Source of the DNA: JBCDAP01 sp038747915
Lineage (GTDB): Bacteria > Planctomycetota > Phycisphaerae > Phycisphaerales > UBA1924
Assembly: GCA_038747915.1 (NCBI GenBank)
Contig: JBCDJJ010000017.1
Span: 1 to 52,411 of the forward strand
Direction: 5' to 3'
DNA length: 52,411 nt
Shown here: in pieces, positions 33,107 to 41,426 of the stretch
Numbering within the stretch: the stretch's first letter is position 1
How the letters are laid out: every line of letters begins with the position of its first letter
Program-made: the position numbers and the translations under genes
The notes under the pieces: generated by a model
Databases searched by the model: none
The model's input: only the letters and a program-made list of their open reading frames with translations
What the model was told of the DNA's origin: nothing

Positions 33107-33937
33107 TCAGTGGTAACGACGGCGACGCACGGCGACCGCGGCGAAGGCCACGAGTATGGCACTGCCGGGAGCAGGAATTGCAATCGTGAGGTTGTTGAAA
33201 TAGACATCGCTGTTGACACCACCGGAGTTCCCGCCGTCATCGCTGAACAACGCAATACTCTGAATGGGCCCAACGTTTGCGAGTTGCAGGCCGGGTGTGG
33301 TCGCAATGTCACTGTCGCCAGACTCACTGAAGAAGCGTTCGATCTGGAGATCGAACGCACCCCCACCGGTGAAGATGAACCGAGCGGTGATGCCATCGAA
33401 GCCGAAGCCAGCACCAGTCTCGATCTCTCCGCTCGCATCTAGGACCGTGAAGTTGGCATCGCCGCCCTCGAAAAATAGCTCGGCCGCGGACCCTGCTGAG
33501 ACATCATTGAAGGTCGTATTCGTGTTGCCATGACGCAGCGCGATGCCAATCCTTCCGCCATCGCCGATGAAGCCGTACTCGAGTGTGATCTCGAGCGACG
33601 TCCCGGCAGTGCCGATATCGGTGCCGAACGCGCGGAAGGCTGCGGAGCGCTCGGCGCCGTCACCGTTGTTCGCGAATAGTGCCCACGCACGCCCGGGGTT
33701 GCCGTTGAGCACGTTGCTCGGGCCGTCCGCGTTCTGGTCGGCGACGAACCGTCCAGCGAACCCGTTACTCGTTTCGCTCGCAAAGGCCCAACCACCGAAC
33801 CCGAAGCCGCCATTGCTGTTGTCGGCCCAACCATCGTCGTACGCCGCGTCGTCAGCACTATCGAAGCCGACGATACCCGCGACGGATGCACTCGCGAGCG
33901 CCGCTACAAGGCCAACTGCTGTTATCTGCTTGACCAT
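33107..33937 (-). CDS. Secreted PEP-CTERM protein, paralogue of the dockerin protein at 38311-39207
   Basis: A 276-residue protein of unknown function. A signal peptide (VGLVAALASASVAG) precedes a beta-rich domain with GFGFGGWAFASETSNGFAGR, FVADQNADGPSNV, RAWALFANNG, IGIALRHGNTNTT and SDVYFNNLTI. The tail IPAPGSAILVAFAAVAV followed by RRRRYH is PEP-CTERM-like, pointing to exosortase-type sorting. The same domain order occurs in the protein encoded at 38311-39207 (GFGPWAFAGFSENADGFVGR, SGWAIFANGG, NNDIYFNSLLI), but there the tail is dockerin-like. GGAG precedes the ATG. It sits between the two GH31 genes. A lectin or surface-scaffold role is plausible, but nothing in the sequence shows catalysis. 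Confidence 0.78.
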   Translation of the reverse strand: MVKQITAVGLVAALASASVAGIVGFDSADDAAYDDGWADNSNGGFGFGGWAFASETSNGFAGRFVADQNADGPSNVLNGNPGRAWALFANNGDGAERSAAFRAFGTDIGTAGTSLEITLEYGFIGDGGRIGIALRHGNTNTTFNDVSAGSAAELFFEGGDANFTVLDASGEIETGAGFGFDGITARFIFTGGGAFDLQIERFFSESGDSDIATTPGLQLANVGPIQSIALFSDDGGNSGGVNSDVYFNNLTIAIPAPGSAILVAFAAVAVRRRRYH

Positions 33938-34032
33938 ATCGTGCTCCTTTCCAAAACAAATGAAGGCGTGTCCGACTCACTCCCGGGCACCGGATGGCGT
34001 AAGCGGATGCATCACTCAGTCATCCTCACGGA

Positions 34033-37000
34033 TCATTCTGTCTCGCACCTGCACCTTGTCAGGGCACTAAAGAATGAGTCGATGTCTCGGCGATCGATCA
34101 CACCATCGAGCGTCAGGTCGGCGAGAGCATTGGCACTTGATATGTCCGAAAGATGCCCGGCGAGATCGAACGTGTCGACCGGGCTGCCGGAGCTGTCTCG
34201 ATCGAACGCGACGAGATCAACCTCAAGGAACTGCTGCCCGCCGATGGCCGTGAAGTCCGGCGCCTGAGCGGGGAGTAACGAGGGCGACCCCGCCGGCGGG
34301 AGCACCTGATCCCCGACAAATCCAACCGAGAATGCAAGCGCAGCGAGTACACGAACCGGCTGGCACAGCGTGGCATCATCACGGAGCAACGATGTCGGCA
34401 GATCGATCTCAAACCCGCGCGCCGCGGTCGCTGCACCAGTCGCGCTCTGAGCGGCAACGCCCGCCGTGTTCCCCGCGTCGTACCCGACAAGTACCGCGTG
34501 ACCCTCGGGTTCGAACGCCGAGATCAACGCACCGCTTCCTAAGCCAATCAGGCCGCGGCCAAGATCGACCTTCTCCGCCGGCCCGCTGCCGATGCCACGG
34601 TAGAGCGTGGGGGTGAGCGTGCCGTCGCCGGACACCGTGATAGACAGCAGCACCTCCGGCGTGAAACCGACGTCCATCCGTGTACCGGGGAGCGAGCGCA
34701 CGGGGTTTGGCTCCGTGGTGAGCCCCGCAGACGGAATGACCTGAGCACCACCGGGCCCGGCGTCGATGAAGAGCAACAATGCATCGCCCTCAGAAAGATT
34801 CCCCGTCAGCCCGAGCCGCAGCGTATCGGGGCGGAGATCCGCGAAGAGTTGGTTGAGCTCATTGGCGTTATCGCCCATGCCGGTCGGTTGGGTCTGTGTG
34901 ACCGGGCCACCCCATGGGAATGCGCTCGGGATCTGGACACCATCGATCGCTGCGGGCAGCGTCTCGGCGCAACTCGCGATCGCGAGCAACGAGATCGGTA
35001 CGTTCTCGATAAGCGTTGGGTTGTTGGTGGTCGGCTCGGAGACCGTGACACGATGCTCGGCGCCGTCCTCGATCAGCAGCCTGACATCGAGCATCCGTCC
35101 AATGGGACGTGGACGCTGCCCTTGCTCGGTCTGGATCGAGAGGATCAGACCGCCGCCGACGCGACTCACGTGGTACGTCGTCAGCAGGTAGTCGCCACTT
35201 TGGTATCCGAATCCATCACCCGCATCCTCGTAGAGTTCACCAACGGCGATACCACTGTTATCGAGTGCGACGAGCAGTCCGTAATCGTTACCGTATCCAT
35301 CCTTGGTGTGCTGCACGAGGCTCGCGTGGAACGGCACGATATGGCCACCGCGTACTGAGAGATGAGGCAGGTCGGACTCGCACAGGTCGATCGGAGCATT
35401 GCCTCCATCCACCTCGCGAAAACCGAATTGCACCTCCCGGCCTGGTAGGTCGGGAGTGCTCGGTATCGCCTCCGGTGAGGTCGCCGATGCAACGATGAGT
35501 CCTTCACCGAGCAGGAACGCATCATCCTCTTCCCGCAGCGAAGCATTGGAGGGGTCCGCGAAGAACACCGGCTGGGCAAGCGGGATCCCATCGGTGTGCG
35601 CACGGTACGCCAGTGTGTACAGATGAGGCAGCAAGCGGTACCGTCGCTGCACAGCGAGTCGGCCCACGCGCTCGGTCTCGAGCCCGAACACCCACGGCTC
35701 CTTCGGCGGGCTCTCATCTCCGGCCGTGTGCTGTCGCGCGAACGGCATCATGGCACCGATGCCCATCCACCGGCGGTACATCTGTGGGTCGATCGGATCG
35801 AGATAGCCACCGATATCCGGTCCACTGAACGGCTGCCCACTCAGCCCCAGATTGAGTAACTGCTGGATGCTGACGTCGACGTGATACCAACTCGCCCGGT
35901 TGTCGCCCGACCAGTTCCACGTGTACCGCTGGCCGCCCAGCGCACCCGCGCGGCTCAGCACGAACGGTCGCCTGTCGGGTCTTGCATCCTGTACGCCTAG
36001 AAACGCGGTACGGCTGAGCTGCATGCCATAGGCATTGTGGTACCGCGCGTGGTCATCGGTGCCACCGAGGTCCGCGTCGGCGAGGTGGATAGTGTTCTCC
36101 GGCATCGTCTGATCGGGGCCGTTGAACACCGCGGGCTCACTCATGTCTATCCAGGCGCCGGTAACACCAGAGTCGAGCAGGAAGTCGGAGAGCTTGTCGA
36201 CGTACCAGGTCCGCGCGGACGCGTTGAGCGAATCGAGAAAGATACACGGCCCGGGCCACACATCTCCGACGTACGGCGAGACACCATCGGGCAGTCGCAC
36301 CGATCGCGCACCCCCGGCGACTTCGTGAAAAGTCGGCCAGGCCGGATCAACGCGGATGAACCCACCGAGGCTCGCAACGGTCTCGAAGCCCATCGTGTTC
36401 AAGTCACCCGTCAGCGCCGCAGGGTCGGGCACCTTGGCCCCATCCCAGGTGAACATGCGAAAGCCATCCATATACCCGACGTCGATCCAGAGCACGTCCG
36501 TCGGAATCCGGCGATCGCGAAGCTCACCCGCCACCGAGCGCAGCACAGCATCTGTCGTGTAGGAGCCACGGGACTGGTGATACCCGAGCGCCCACAGAGG
36601 AGGCAACGGTGGGGTGCCGGTGATGTGGTACAGCGTCTGGACCACCTCGGGTGGGGTCGACTTGTTGATGGTGTAAACCGGGAGATCGCTCTGAGCAGCG
36701 CGGAATACCAGACCGAAGCCGGAGTCGCCCGTGGTATCGATCTCGGCCCGCTCGATAGTGTCGAAGAGGACACCGGTTGCCGACCCGTCAGCGTGGACGA
36801 GCAGCACCCACGGGTGTGACTGATACAGTCGGTCGTTGGAGTCGGCCCAACCCGGTGCATCGGTGTTCCAGAGTTCGACAAACTCTCCGGTGCGTTCGAG
36901 CGACCCCGTGACAAGCCCGGTGCCGTAGATCGATGTCCCCGCAGGGATATCAATGCGGACTTGTCGCCGGCCGTCAGACTCCGTTCCGAAACTCGGTTCT

Positions 37001-37230
37001 CCGATCAAACCACCCGGTGCCACGGTCTGATCCGAGAGTGGAACGATGAGCGCATGCGAAGGTGGAGCATTGAACTTGGCGCTCAGTGAGCGGTCGTACC
37101 GCACGATTCCGTCGCCAACAATCCAGCGCACCGCCTGAGCACCCGCCCCACTCACGATAACCAAGGACAACACAACCGTGACCGCGCAGTGCGGTAGCCA
37201 GGAGTGCCAACTGGGTCGATGAGACGACAT
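34033..37230 (-). CDS. Exported GH31 alpha-glucosidase-like hydrolase with dockerin-like tail
   Basis: A 1065-residue exported enzyme. The signal peptide is HCAVTVVLSLVIVSGAGAQA. The GH31 barrel carries GYHQSRGSY, the nucleophile motif GAWIDMSEPAVFN (Asp362) and the acid/base motif WSGDNRASWYHV (Asp443), with SGPDIGGYLD between barrel strands. This WIDMSEP form is that of alpha-glucosidase-type GH31s and differs from the KADDGE form in the second GH31 of the operon, so the two probably act on different linkages. Residues from about 660 form beta domains. The last 60 residues hold dockerin-like loops (DTFDLAGHL and DLTLDGVIDRRDIDSFF). The start at ATG 37230 overlaps the pseudopilin stop as TGATG; a more upstream ATG at 37260 is less likely. 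Confidence 0.9.
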   Translation of the reverse strand: MSSHRPSWHSWLPHCAVTVVLSLVIVSGAGAQAVRWIVGDGIVRYDRSLSAKFNAPPSHALIVPLSDQTVAPGGLIGEPSFGTESDGRRQVRIDIPAGTSIYGTGLVTGSLERTGEFVELWNTDAPGWADSNDRLYQSHPWVLLVHADGSATGVLFDTIERAEIDTTGDSGFGLVFRAAQSDLPVYTINKSTPPEVVQTLYHITGTPPLPPLWALGYHQSRGSYTTDAVLRSVAGELRDRRIPTDVLWIDVGYMDGFRMFTWDGAKVPDPAALTGDLNTMGFETVASLGGFIRVDPAWPTFHEVAGGARSVRLPDGVSPYVGDVWPGPCIFLDSLNASARTWYVDKLSDFLLDSGVTGAWIDMSEPAVFNGPDQTMPENTIHLADADLGGTDDHARYHNAYGMQLSRTAFLGVQDARPDRRPFVLSRAGALGGQRYTWNWSGDNRASWYHVDVSIQQLLNLGLSGQPFSGPDIGGYLDPIDPQMYRRWMGIGAMMPFARQHTAGDESPPKEPWVFGLETERVGRLAVQRRYRLLPHLYTLAYRAHTDGIPLAQPVFFADPSNASLREEDDAFLLGEGLIVASATSPEAIPSTPDLPGREVQFGFREVDGGNAPIDLCESDLPHLSVRGGHIVPFHASLVQHTKDGYGNDYGLLVALDNSGIAVGELYEDAGDGFGYQSGDYLLTTYHVSRVGGGLILSIQTEQGQRPRPIGRMLDVRLLIEDGAEHRVTVSEPTTNNPTLIENVPISLLAIASCAETLPAAIDGVQIPSAFPWGGPVTQTQPTGMGDNANELNQLFADLRPDTLRLGLTGNLSEGDALLLFIDAGPGGAQVIPSAGLTTEPNPVRSLPGTRMDVGFTPEVLLSITVSGDGTLTPTLYRGIGSGPAEKVDLGRGLIGLGSGALISAFEPEGHAVLVGYDAGNTAGVAAQSATGAATAARGFEIDLPTSLLRDDATLCQPVRVLAALAFSVGFVGDQVLPPAGSPSLLPAQAPDFTAIGGQQFLEVDLVAFDRDSSGSPVDTFDLAGHLSDISSANALADLTLDGVIDRRDIDSFFSALTRCRCETE

Positions 37231-38231
37231 CAGGGCTCGGTCCGCGCGAAGTTCATCCAACCGTATGTCTCATCAAATTCAGGGAATGGGTTGCTGAACG
37301 GCAGCTCTGAGATGGCGAGGTAGTCGCCGCGCCTGCGGAAGTACATAGAGTCGGCCTGGATGGCCACGTCGTCTCGAAACCCGCCGTCCTCACCGACGAG
37401 CCGGCCCTGATCATCCATCGCGACCGAGATTTGCTGCTCTGGCTCGATGGATTGCGGACGGACCTCACGGACCGATGCATCGAGCCCGGCGATGAACGCC
37501 GTGCCGTCGTGCCGCTCGCTGAATTCATCGTTGAGTTCAAATCGTCCGTCGTGCGTATTGGTGTTCCACAAGGCGCTCTCCTCGATATAGAGCGGCACCG
37601 TGTCGAAGCGGAGCAGACGTCCGGCACCACCAAGCATCTCGACGTCGTCCCTGGTGAGCGTGGGTTGATCGTACGGGCTCGAACCATCGGGGCGGACCGC
37701 GACAAAGTCGAAGCGCGTGGTCGTGCGGATGCCGTTGGCGGCACCGAGCATCGTGTAGTCGAAGACGAGCCCATCTCCAAAAAGGCGGTCGGGTAGATCC
37801 GTGTAGCCATTTCGGCCTTGGAGATCGGTGTCCTGATACGCTCGGCGTCCATTGGTTGGGCACTCGAAGAGCTCGTCGACATTCTCCACAAACTTGAAGA
37901 CGAGCCCGCCCTCGACGCGCTGGTCCACCCCGCCGCTCTGCCGGCCGTAGATATACGCCCAGTCCTGCAGCAGATTGAATCCAGAAATCGTCGGGTGCGG
38001 CTCATCAAAGAAGTAGGGCTTACTCGGCCAGAGCTGGTCGTTGTTGTCGAGGGTGTAAAGCAGCGTGAACTGCGCGATCGAGCGCTGATTGGACTGGCAC
38101 AGCACGGCCTGCGCTACCCCACGCGACCGTGCGAGCGCCGGGAGGAGCAGCCCGATCAAGAGTGCAATGACCGCGACAACCACAAGCAACTCGATGAGCG
38201 TGAAGGCACGAGCGGTCTTGACCATGGTCAT
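37230..38231 (-). CDS. Pseudopilin-like protein with prepilin cleavage motif (operon D)
   Basis: A 333-residue protein. The leader MTMVKTARA is followed by FTLIELLVVV, so prepilin peptidase would cut after Ala9 rather than the usual Gly, and the conserved Glu is at +5. A single N-terminal helix is followed by a globular domain (LCQSNQRSIAQFTLLYTLDN, LFECPTNGRRAYQD) and a degenerate C-terminal motif, RHDGTAFIAGLDASVREV, in place of H-X9-DG. GGAGG at 38239-38243 lies 7 bases before the ATG at 38231 and fixes the start; an upstream GTG/ATG frame to 38267 is not needed. The stop overlaps the GH31 start (TGATG). It is the second of three pseudopilins in the window, each next to tail-bearing secreted proteins. 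Confidence 0.85.
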   Translation of the reverse strand: MTMVKTARAFTLIELLVVVAVIALLIGLLLPALARSRGVAQAVLCQSNQRSIAQFTLLYTLDNNDQLWPSKPYFFDEPHPTISGFNLLQDWAYIYGRQSGGVDQRVEGGLVFKFVENVDELFECPTNGRRAYQDTDLQGRNGYTDLPDRLFGDGLVFDYTMLGAANGIRTTTRFDFVAVRPDGSSPYDQPTLTRDDVEMLGGAGRLLRFDTVPLYIEESALWNTNTHDGRFELNDEFSERHDGTAFIAGLDASVREVRPQSIEPEQQISVAMDDQGRLVGEDGGFRDDVAIQADSMYFRRRGDYLAISELPFSNPFPEFDETYGWMNFARTEP

Positions 38232-38310
38232 GGTGCAACCTCCGAGTGTGGGCCCGAGAGCATGCAAGCCGACGACGATCCTGTCGGGCGCCGTCGGCGA
38301 AGACTCCGCG

Positions 38311-39207
38311 TCACGGTGTGGTGGCCATCTGGAACAGGTCGAGGTACTCGCTCACGTCGAACGAGTCGAGTCCGCCGTCCCCGTTGACATCGAGGTCGAA
38401 ATCGTTGCTTTGGGTAGTCTCGATGAGCAGTGAGTTGAAGTAGATGTCGTTGTTGAGCCCCTGCTCATCGCCGCTTGCACCGGCGTCGCTGCTGAAGAGC
38501 GCGACACTCTCGACGGCACCGATGCCGGCGAGCGAACGCTCGGCAAAGGTGTACTCGAGCGTGCTACCGAGTTCGTCACCGAACCGAGTGACCCGTAGCA
38601 CGTAGGTGTCGGCGGAAGTGAAGTCAACGCTAGCGATCAACCCATCGAGACCGAAGGGGATGCCGGTGTCGAGGACGCCGTCGCCGTCAACAAGCGTGTA
38701 GTTCCCGTTCCCGCCCTCGAAGAAGAACTGGAGGCGACTACCGATACCAAAGTCGCCCGCGGTCGAGGTGGCGTTGCCATTTCTGAGACTGAAGCCCACA
38801 AGCCCGCCCGTGGCGATAAACCCGTGTTCGTAGGCAAGGGAGAAGGTGATACCACCAGCGTCGATGGGAGTTGAAATGGTACGGAAGGCGGTGGACTGCT
38901 CAAGACCAGCGCCGCCGTTGGCGAAGATCGCCCATCCACTCCCGCCGTTAAACTCGCCGGTCGCGACGTTGCTCATCCCGGAGTCATTCACGCGGTCCGC
39001 GATGAATCGGCCGACAAACCCGTCGGCGTTCTCGGAGAACCCGGCGAACGCCCACGGGCCGAACCCGCTGCCTCCATTCGTGCCGGCGAACCAGCCTCCG
39101 AAGTAAGAGACCGCGTCGGCGGAGTCCGACGCGAGCACCTGTGCGGCACTTGAGCCGCCGATGATCGACGCGGCAAGCGTCGTCACTGCTGTCTTCACTA
39201 CGTCCAT
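38311..39207 (-). CDS. Secreted dockerin-tailed protein, paralogue of the PEP-CTERM protein at 33107-33937
   Basis: A 298-residue secreted protein. A signal peptide (TAVTTLAASIIGGSSAAQ) is followed by a beta-rich domain of unknown function homologous over its whole length to the protein encoded at 33107-33937. Shared elements are GFGPWAFAG, ADGFVGRFIADR, SGWAIFANGG, GFSLRNGNATST, LFSSDAGASG and NNDIYFNSLLI. Instead of a PEP-CTERM tail it ends in a short dockerin-like segment, DLDVNGDGGLDSFDVSEYLD, with one clear calcium loop. AGGAG precedes the ATG. It is the first structural gene after LacI, with a 12-base gap. No catalytic motif is seen, so a glycan-binding or scaffold role is the likeliest option. 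Confidence 0.8.
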   Translation of the reverse strand: MDVVKTAVTTLAASIIGGSSAAQVLASDSADAVSYFGGWFAGTNGGSGFGPWAFAGFSENADGFVGRFIADRVNDSGMSNVATGEFNGGSGWAIFANGGAGLEQSTAFRTISTPIDAGGITFSLAYEHGFIATGGLVGFSLRNGNATSTAGDFGIGSRLQFFFEGGNGNYTLVDGDGVLDTGIPFGLDGLIASVDFTSADTYVLRVTRFGDELGSTLEYTFAERSLAGIGAVESVALFSSDAGASGDEQGLNNDIYFNSLLIETTQSNDFDLDVNGDGGLDSFDVSEYLDLFQMATTP

Positions 39208-39219
39208 AGAACTCTCCTG

Positions 39220-40437
39220 CTAAGCGGTCGATCGAACAGACTCGAGCGCACCCGCGATGTTCTGGGGCACGGGCCTTGTCTTGATGGGTTTCACACGGGC
39301 GGCGGCTTTGCTCACCTCAAGTCGTTCCGCGGATGCGCCGAGCGTGCTGTGTCCCGGCACCAGCTCTCCCCCGCTGACATAGACGGACTCAACCGCTCGC
39401 ACAGGATCTTGAATCCGCTGAACGAGCAAGCGGGCCGCAGCGGCACCTTCTTGGGCAACCGGGGCCTTCATCACGGTGAGCCCGTAGGAGCGGTAGCCGG
39501 CGTTCAAACCTGTGCCCGTGGCGGTGACAGCAACATCCCCGGGAACATTCAGCCCAAATCCGCTGAGGTGATCGATCGCGTTCATGGCGATCTCGTCGTA
39601 GAGCGCGTAGATCGCATCCGGACGTCGAGCCATCGGCCATCGTGTAAAGATCTCTCGTAGCTCGGCGTCAAAGCCAGCCTCAGACGGCCGAAGCACGAAC
39701 AATTCATCCGCGGTCGCCAGACCGGCCTCAGCTGTGGCTCTCCGGACCGCGTTGTATCGCTCGCGCGTCAACCGGCGATCATCGGTATGCCCGAGGAACA
39801 GCATCCTCCTGCGACCGGCTTCTGCGAGATGACGCACCGGCAGAGCGACTTCTGCTGGATCCCAGGCCGCGAAAGTTGCCTCGGGCATGTCCGTCGGAAC
39901 GTCTCCCAGGAACACCACCGGCATCCCACGACCGATCACATCCCGATAGTGAGCCACCTCGTGCTGCATCGGGCTGCAGAGCACACCCTGCACACGCCGG
40001 CGGAACAGCGAGTCGAGACCACGGCGGCTGCGATCGACGCTCATGCGATGGTTAACGATGAGTGGAACGAATCCCGCCTCGTCTAGCACCTCCTCGACGC
40101 CGAGCATGATGTAGTGCGCCCAGTCATTGAGCAGGTGTGGCAAGATCACCCCGATGTCGCCGGTCCGCTGAAGCCGAAGCGAGCGGGCCATCTCGTTGGG
40201 CGAGTACCGCATCGCGCGGGCGACCTCGAGCACGCGGGCCGCGGTGGCATCCGCGATTCGCTTTTCAGCGGCCCGACCGTTGAGGACGAATGACACTGTC
40301 GTCGGAGATGCCTCGGCTTGGCGGGCGATGTCTGCAATCGTGACTGTCTTCGGGTGTCGATTGGAGTCGGCCACGGTGTCGTCTCGTGCGGTGGGTGCTA
40401 TCACCCGCTCATCCATCGTGGGATGGAATCGGCCCAT
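39220..40437 (-). CDS. LacI-family transcriptional regulator (operon D)
   Basis: A 405-residue LacI-type regulator. An N-terminal extension of about 30 residues precedes the helix-turn-helix VTIADIARQAEASPTTVSFV and the hinge YSPNEMARSLRLQRTGDIGV. The ligand domain includes DWAHYIMLGVEEVLDEAG, RVQGVLCSPMQHE and VPGDVAVTATGTG. A 45-residue tail extends beyond the usual end. The start could be ATG 40437 or the in-frame ATG at 40416; neither has a Shine-Dalgarno sequence. The palindrome at 40440-40455 lies directly upstream of the ATG at 40437, with a second copy 78 bases further up, suggesting tight autoregulation. It heads the unit encoding the pseudopilin, both GH31 enzymes and the ABC permeases. 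Confidence 0.88.
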   Translation of the reverse strand: MGRFHPTMDERVIAPTARDDTVADSNRHPKTVTIADIARQAEASPTTVSFVLNGRAAEKRIADATAARVLEVARAMRYSPNEMARSLRLQRTGDIGVILPHLLNDWAHYIMLGVEEVLDEAGFVPLIVNHRMSVDRSRRGLDSLFRRRVQGVLCSPMQHEVAHYRDVIGRGMPVVFLGDVPTDMPEATFAAWDPAEVALPVRHLAEAGRRRMLFLGHTDDRRLTRERYNAVRRATAEAGLATADELFVLRPSEAGFDAELREIFTRWPMARRPDAIYALYDEIAMNAIDHLSGFGLNVPGDVAVTATGTGLNAGYRSYGLTVMKAPVAQEGAAAARLLVQRIQDPVRAVESVYVSGGELVPGHSTLGASAERLEVSKAAARVKPIKTRPVPQNIAGALESVRSTA

Positions 40438-40439
40438 AT

Positions 40440-40455
40440 GCTAAATTGATTTAGC
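40440..40455. promoter_or_regulatory. Candidate LacI operator O1 (operon D)
   Basis: GCTAAATTGATTTAGC: arms GCTAAAT and ATTTAGC are perfect reverse complements around a central TG. It lies within 3 bases of the LacI start codon and downstream of the predicted promoter, a position that would block transcription. A related site occurs at 40518-40533. Confidence 0.6.
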
Positions 40456-40462
40456 CAATCCA

Positions 40463-40491
40463 ATGATGATCCGTATTCATCGCGAAGTCAA
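40463..40491 (-). promoter_or_regulatory. Possible sigma-70-like promoter of operon D
   Basis: On the minus strand, TTGACT (40491-40486) and CATCAT (40468-40463) are separated by 17 bases. Each matches four or five positions of the sigma-70 consensus. The pair lies between the two palindromes and upstream of the LacI start, the expected arrangement for a repressed promoter. Confidence 0.35.
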
Positions 40492-40517
40492 AGGCAAACC
40501 CCAAAGTTCGGGCATTT

Positions 40518-40533
40518 GCTATATCCATTTAGC
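40518..40533. promoter_or_regulatory. Candidate LacI operator O2 (operon D)
   Basis: GCTATATCCATTTAGC matches the O1 palindrome (GCTAAATTGATTTAGC) at 13 of 16 positions, with outer GCTA/TAGC arms conserved. It starts 78 bases from O1, close to a whole number of helical turns, on the far side of the predicted promoter. This pairing would allow DNA looping by a LacI tetramer or two dimers. Confidence 0.5.
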
Positions 40534-41426
40534 CACACCTCACAACCTCATCTACTGAAGATGGCCATGTCGGGCGGCTGACCATTGCCAGGGCTGTATC
40601 CCGGCAGCAAGTTTCTGTTTTGTTTGGGTAAATATCGACCCGCTCGGTCTACCTCGTCCTCGCCCGCGTAGTTTGTGTGAGCGAGCCGTCGGGCGAACCC
40701 CCTGCTGGAAGTTCTAGAGTGCGATACGACGAAGGTCCATGATCGCGGACGTTCTCACGGTCCGATCCCGCAGCATCAAATCATGGCGTCGCAATGTACC
40801 CGGCGAAAGAATCGGGACCAGACCAGGGTCCCTCGAACAGCCGAACGCGGAGTGGTGCGACCCCAGCGGCGCGCCGATCGCCACAGCTACCACTGCCTTC
40901 CTCGACAATGGCGATCATGGACCTGAGATGATGTAGTTCCATGGCCACTCCTCGACTTTGATCTATCGCACAGGCCGCTGCCCGAGCTCGACTGCACGAT
41001 CACATGCGGACAGCCGATCTGGCCCTGCGATGGTAGGCAGAGTGCTGTTATGACACAGGAGCGTGCAGCGAACAGCCTGCCTTACCGCACAGCAGCCACG
41101 ATCATGGCGGAACATGTGTTCAGTGTGCTCGGTGTTCCGCCAGGCGCTTCTCGAACGAGCATCGGCGCTTCTAAATGCCTGACCTGAGTGAGCCGCGCAT
41201 CAACGGTTCGCTCCCTCCTCGACGCGATCAAACGACACTTCACATCTTGCAAAGACACCGCCGCAGCGATGTACGATACGTGCGACAGCTTGTCCACGGT
41301 CACAGTGGACAGATGGCGTCGTGTGTGACGACAGCACCTACCCAACCGCCCGAACTCATCTGTGTCGCACCGACTCTTCTGCCCGGCGCATTTGTGAGTC
41401 GTCACCTTGGGGGGATGCAGGCCTTG
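40534..41426. other. Long intergenic region, no gene recognised
   Basis: Almost 900 bases between operator O2 and the stop of the NxxGxxAF gene. Short open frames on both strands (for example 40739-40936 plus, 41082-41405 minus) have no recognisable product and no ribosome-binding site. No tRNA-like fold, terminator with U-run or repeat was seen. It may contain an untranslated RNA or decayed sequence. Confidence 0.4.

Noticed and set aside
40534..41426. Small RNA or degraded transposase in the long gap
   Set aside because: No terminator-like hairpin with U-run, inverted terminal repeat or transposase motif was found.
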